From HB2-32-21 sp041603535 (GTDB taxonomy: Bacteria > Pseudomonadota > Gammaproteobacteria > Pseudomonadales > Porticoccaceae): 64,000 bases of DNA. The notes under the pieces were generated by a model. It made no database searches. It saw only the letters and a program-made list of their open reading frames with translations, and was not told the origin of the DNA. Made by a program: the position numbers and the translations under genes. Where the stretch lies: NCBI GenBank assembly GCA_041603535.1, contig JBFIEE010000004.1, positions 1-64,000 of the forward strand. The letters run 5' to 3'. Below are positions 61,784 through 64,000 of this stretch, one piece after another. How positions within the stretch are numbered: the stretch's first letter is position 1; each line of letters starts with the position of its first letter.

Positions 61784-64000
61784 GTGGCAGTTTCTCTGGA
61801 TGACAAATATACCCTCGAACGAGGCAGGGCCTATCTGACCGGCATTGAAGCCCTGGTGCGACTACCTATGTTGCAGCGCCAGCGGGATATGGCGCGTGGC
61901 CTGAATACGGCGGGGTTTATCTCCGGCTATCGGGGTTCGCCCATCGGTGGCTACGACAATGCGCTGTGGCAGGCGACAGAGCATCTTGAAGAACACAATA
62001 TCCATTTCCAGCCGGGTGTTAACGAAGAGTTGGCGTCCACTGCGCTCATGGGTAGCCAGCAGGTCAATTTATTCCCCGAAGCCAGGTATGAGGGGGTGTT
62101 TGGCTTGTGGTACGGCAAGGGCCCCGGCCTCGATCGCGCCATGGACTCCATGAAACACGCCAACAACGCCGGCAGCTCAAAATACGGTGGCGTGCTCGTC
62201 GTCGTGGGTGATGATCACATGGCCAAGTCCTCAACATTGGCCTTTCAAAGCGAGCCGATGTTAATTGGCGCTTCGCTGCCGGTGCTGAATCCGGCCAGTG
62301 TCCAGGACGTTCTGGATTTCGGCATTATCGGCTGGGAAATGTCCCGCTTCAGTGGTTGCTGGGTGGGCATGAAAACCACGCCCGAGAACATGGATGCGGC
62401 GATCTCGGCAGAAATCGATCCCGAGCGCATGCAGCTGGTTGAGCCAACAGACTTTGTCATGCCCGAGGGTGGCGTGCACTGCCGCTGGCCCGACCCCTTT
62501 CTGGAACAGGAAAAACGTCTACAACAGGTCAAATTACAGGCCGCGCAGGCGTTTGCTCGGACCAACAGGATCGACAAAGTCATTATCGCCTGTACGCAAC
62601 CCCGGCTGGGCATTGTCGCCACCGGCAAGGGCTGGCTTGACGTGATGCAGGCACTGGACGATCTCGGCATTGATCAGGCGGCGGCAGAAAAACTGGGTTT
62701 GTGTGTCTTCAAGGTGGCCATGAGCTGGCCGCTGGAGCCGCAGGCGATAACCGCGTTTGCCTCCGGCCTTGAAGAAATCCTGGTGGTTGAAGAGAAAAAA
62801 GCCCTCATTGAAGAACAACTCAAAAATCTGCTCTATCACCTGCCCGAAGGTGATCGCCCCCGGGTGCTTGGCAAGCGGGATGAACAGGGTGGTGATCTGC
62901 TGAGTAACGTTGGCGAGCTAAGCGCCGCGGATGTCGGGGCGGTGCTGGTGGCACGCCTTGCCAAACTTGGGGCAGATACGTCAGGGTTTCGGCCTGGTTC
63001 AGGATCAGGATCGGCAACCGCTGATCCTCAGCAATCCGGCGCGGCGAAGTTACCAGCCCTGCCCCAGCGGCAACCCTGGTTTTGCTCCGGTTGCCCTCAC
63101 AATACGTCGACCCAGGTGCCCGAAGGCAGCCGCGCCATGGCAGGCATAGGTTGCCATTTCATGGTCACCTGGATGGATCGCGATACCCAGACCTTCACGC
63201 AAATGGGCGGTGAAGGCGCCTCCTGGATAGGGCAGGCGCCCTTTACCCATACCCGCCACGTTTATCAGAATATTGGTGATGGCACGTACTTTCATTCCGG
63301 TATTCTGGCGATCCGCGCCGCTATCGCGTCCGGCGCCAATATCACCTACAAAATTCTGTACAACGACGCCGTTGCGATGACCGGTGGCCAGCACGTCGAT
63401 GGCAGCCTGACCGTTGAACAGATGGTTTATCAGTTGAAGGGTGAAGGGGTCAAACGCATCGCCGTGGTCAGCGACTTGCCGGAAAAATACGACCGGGATT
63501 TTCCCCAGTTTGAGGGTTTATCTGTCGATCATCGCGATAACTTCAACGCCATTCAAAAATCCCTGCGGGATCTGGACGGCACCACCGTAATTATCTATGA
63601 GCAGACCTGCGCCACAGAAAAGCGCCGCCGCCGAAAGCGCGGCCTGCTTGAAGACCCGGATAAACGCGTTTTTATAAACGAACGCGTCTGCGAAGGCTGC
63701 GGTGATTGCGGGGTTAAATCCAATTGCTTATCCGTCCTGCCGAACGAAACCGAATTAGGCCGCAAGCGCAAGATTGATCAAAGCGCCTGCAACAAAGATT
63801 ACTCCTGCCTCAAAGGCTTTTGTCCAAGCTTTGTCACTGTTCAGGGCGGGAGCATTCGCAAGACCGTGTCCCCCATTGGCACGGTGGATTTTCCCGACAT
63901 CGCGGAACCGGCGATAGCCCCGTTAAGCGAGCCGTTCAGCATTCTGTTGACGGGTGTCGGCGGTATGGGCGTGCTCACGGTTGGCTCCATCATCGGCATG
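61784..64000 (+). CDS. Indolepyruvate ferredoxin oxidoreductase family protein (5' part)
   Basis: The gene runs off the window after 739 codons; the family has roughly 1150. The reading frame from the GTG at 61784 (AAGGTG site) is uninterrupted. It shows an N-terminal oxidoreductase domain (TGIEALVRLPMLQ, RGSPIGGYD), a thiamine-diphosphate domain with CSGCPHNTST and GIGCHFM, an insert with a CxxCxxC ferredoxin-like site (CEGCGDCGVKSNC) and the start of the gamma-like domain (LTGVGGMGVLTVGSI). Such fused proteins oxidatively decarboxylate aryl or branched 2-oxo acids to acyl-CoA. Low oxygen sensitivity in aerobic proteobacteria is known for the family. The substrate is unknown. Confidence 0.92.
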   Translation, partial: MAVSLDDKYTLERGRAYLTGIEALVRLPMLQRQRDMARGLNTAGFISGYRGSPIGGYDNALWQATEHLEEHNIHFQPGVNEELASTALMGSQQVNLFPEARYEGVFGLWYGKGPGLDRAMDSMKHANNAGSSKYGGVLVVVGDDHMAKSSTLAFQSEPMLIGASLPVLNPASVQDVLDFGIIGWEMSRFSGCWVGMKTTPENMDAAISAEIDPERMQLVEPTDFVMPEGGVHCRWPDPFLEQEKRLQQVKLQAAQAFARTNRIDKVIIACTQPRLGIVATGKGWLDVMQALDDLGIDQAAAEKLGLCVFKVAMSWPLEPQAITAFASGLEEILVVEEKKALIEEQLKNLLYHLPEGDRPRVLGKRDEQGGDLLSNVGELSAADVGAVLVARLAKLGADTSGFRPGSGSGSATADPQQSGAAKLPALPQRQPWFCSGCPHNTSTQVPEGSRAMAGIGCHFMVTWMDRDTQTFTQMGGEGASWIGQAPFTHTRHVYQNIGDGTYFHSGILAIRAAIASGANITYKILYNDAVAMTGGQHVDGSLTVEQMVYQLKGEGVKRIAVVSDLPEKYDRDFPQFEGLSVDHRDNFNAIQKSLRDLDGTTVIIYEQTCATEKRRRRKRGLLEDPDKRVFINERVCEGCGDCGVKSNCLSVLPNETELGRKRKIDQSACNKDYSCLKGFCPSFVTVQGGSIRKTVSPIGTVDFPDIAEPAIAPLSEPFSILLTGVGGMGVLTVGSIIGM

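Overview
The window is chromosomal DNA of a free-living, probably marine gammaproteobacterium. The evidence is gene order and protein sequence: initiator tRNA, rimP, nusA, infB, rbfA, truB, rpsO and pnp in the canonical order; dksA-gluQ-pcnB-folK-panB; sfsA next to an aminotransferase; slyX; htpX. The density of acyl-CoA catabolism genes resembles marine Cellvibrionales/Spongiibacteraceae-type genomes, but that placement is inference. I see no phage, insertion sequence, CRISPR array or rRNA.

Layout. 1-9124 is the translation and RNA-decay superoperon, led by an initiator tRNA and closed by a 20-bp perfect inverted-repeat terminator after pnp. 9192-16222 holds a small membrane protein, a MOSC protein, an alpha/beta hydrolase, a FadH-type dienoyl-CoA reductase, a secreted acidic protein and a porin-like barrel. 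The barrel is divergent from a two-component system (16398-18441), which is followed by a cardiolipin synthase. 20178-25969 (minus) is an acyl-CoA dehydrogenase / biotin carboxylase / enoyl-CoA hydratase / carboxyltransferase cluster of the liu/atu (leucine or acyclic terpene) type, with unusual carboxyltransferase and biotin-site motifs.

26254-42733 is mostly accessory: another crotonase, DUF4399, MAPEG and SDR proteins, PAPS reductase, a MarC protein, then a co-oriented minus-strand series. That series holds an ACAD10/11-like phosphotransferase, an AttH-like protein, a DUF5610 protein, two acyl-CoA dehydrogenases, an ABC exporter, a DUF924 protein and a long aspartoacylase-family protein. 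43198-45502 is a BigR-type sulfide/persulfide module: two YeeE/YedE half-transporters and an MBL-fold enzyme divergent from an ArsR regulator with two candidate sensing cysteines.

45606-50760 (minus) is panB, a deoxynucleoside kinase, folK, pcnB, gluQ and dksA. The gluQ-pcnB gap is where pseudomonads carry cbrAB and the sRNA CrcZ. Here there are no cbrAB genes, but there is a minus-strand stretch with several AANAANAA motifs and an intrinsic terminator, a candidate CrcZ-like RNA. The SDR leader at 29740-29804 carries the same kind of motif. 50918-64000 holds an aminotransferase, sfsA, a SnoaL-like protein, a zinc alcohol dehydrogenase, Rieske and HtpX proteins, a cation-efflux protein, a LEA14-like lipoprotein, slyX, an M15 peptidase, cysE, dgkA, a small hypothetical protein and the 5' part of an indolepyruvate ferredoxin oxidoreductase-family gene cut by the window end.

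TTG starts at tight gene junctions recur (truB, the biotin carboxylase, the Rieske protein, dgkA), so start calls at such junctions should not assume ATG.
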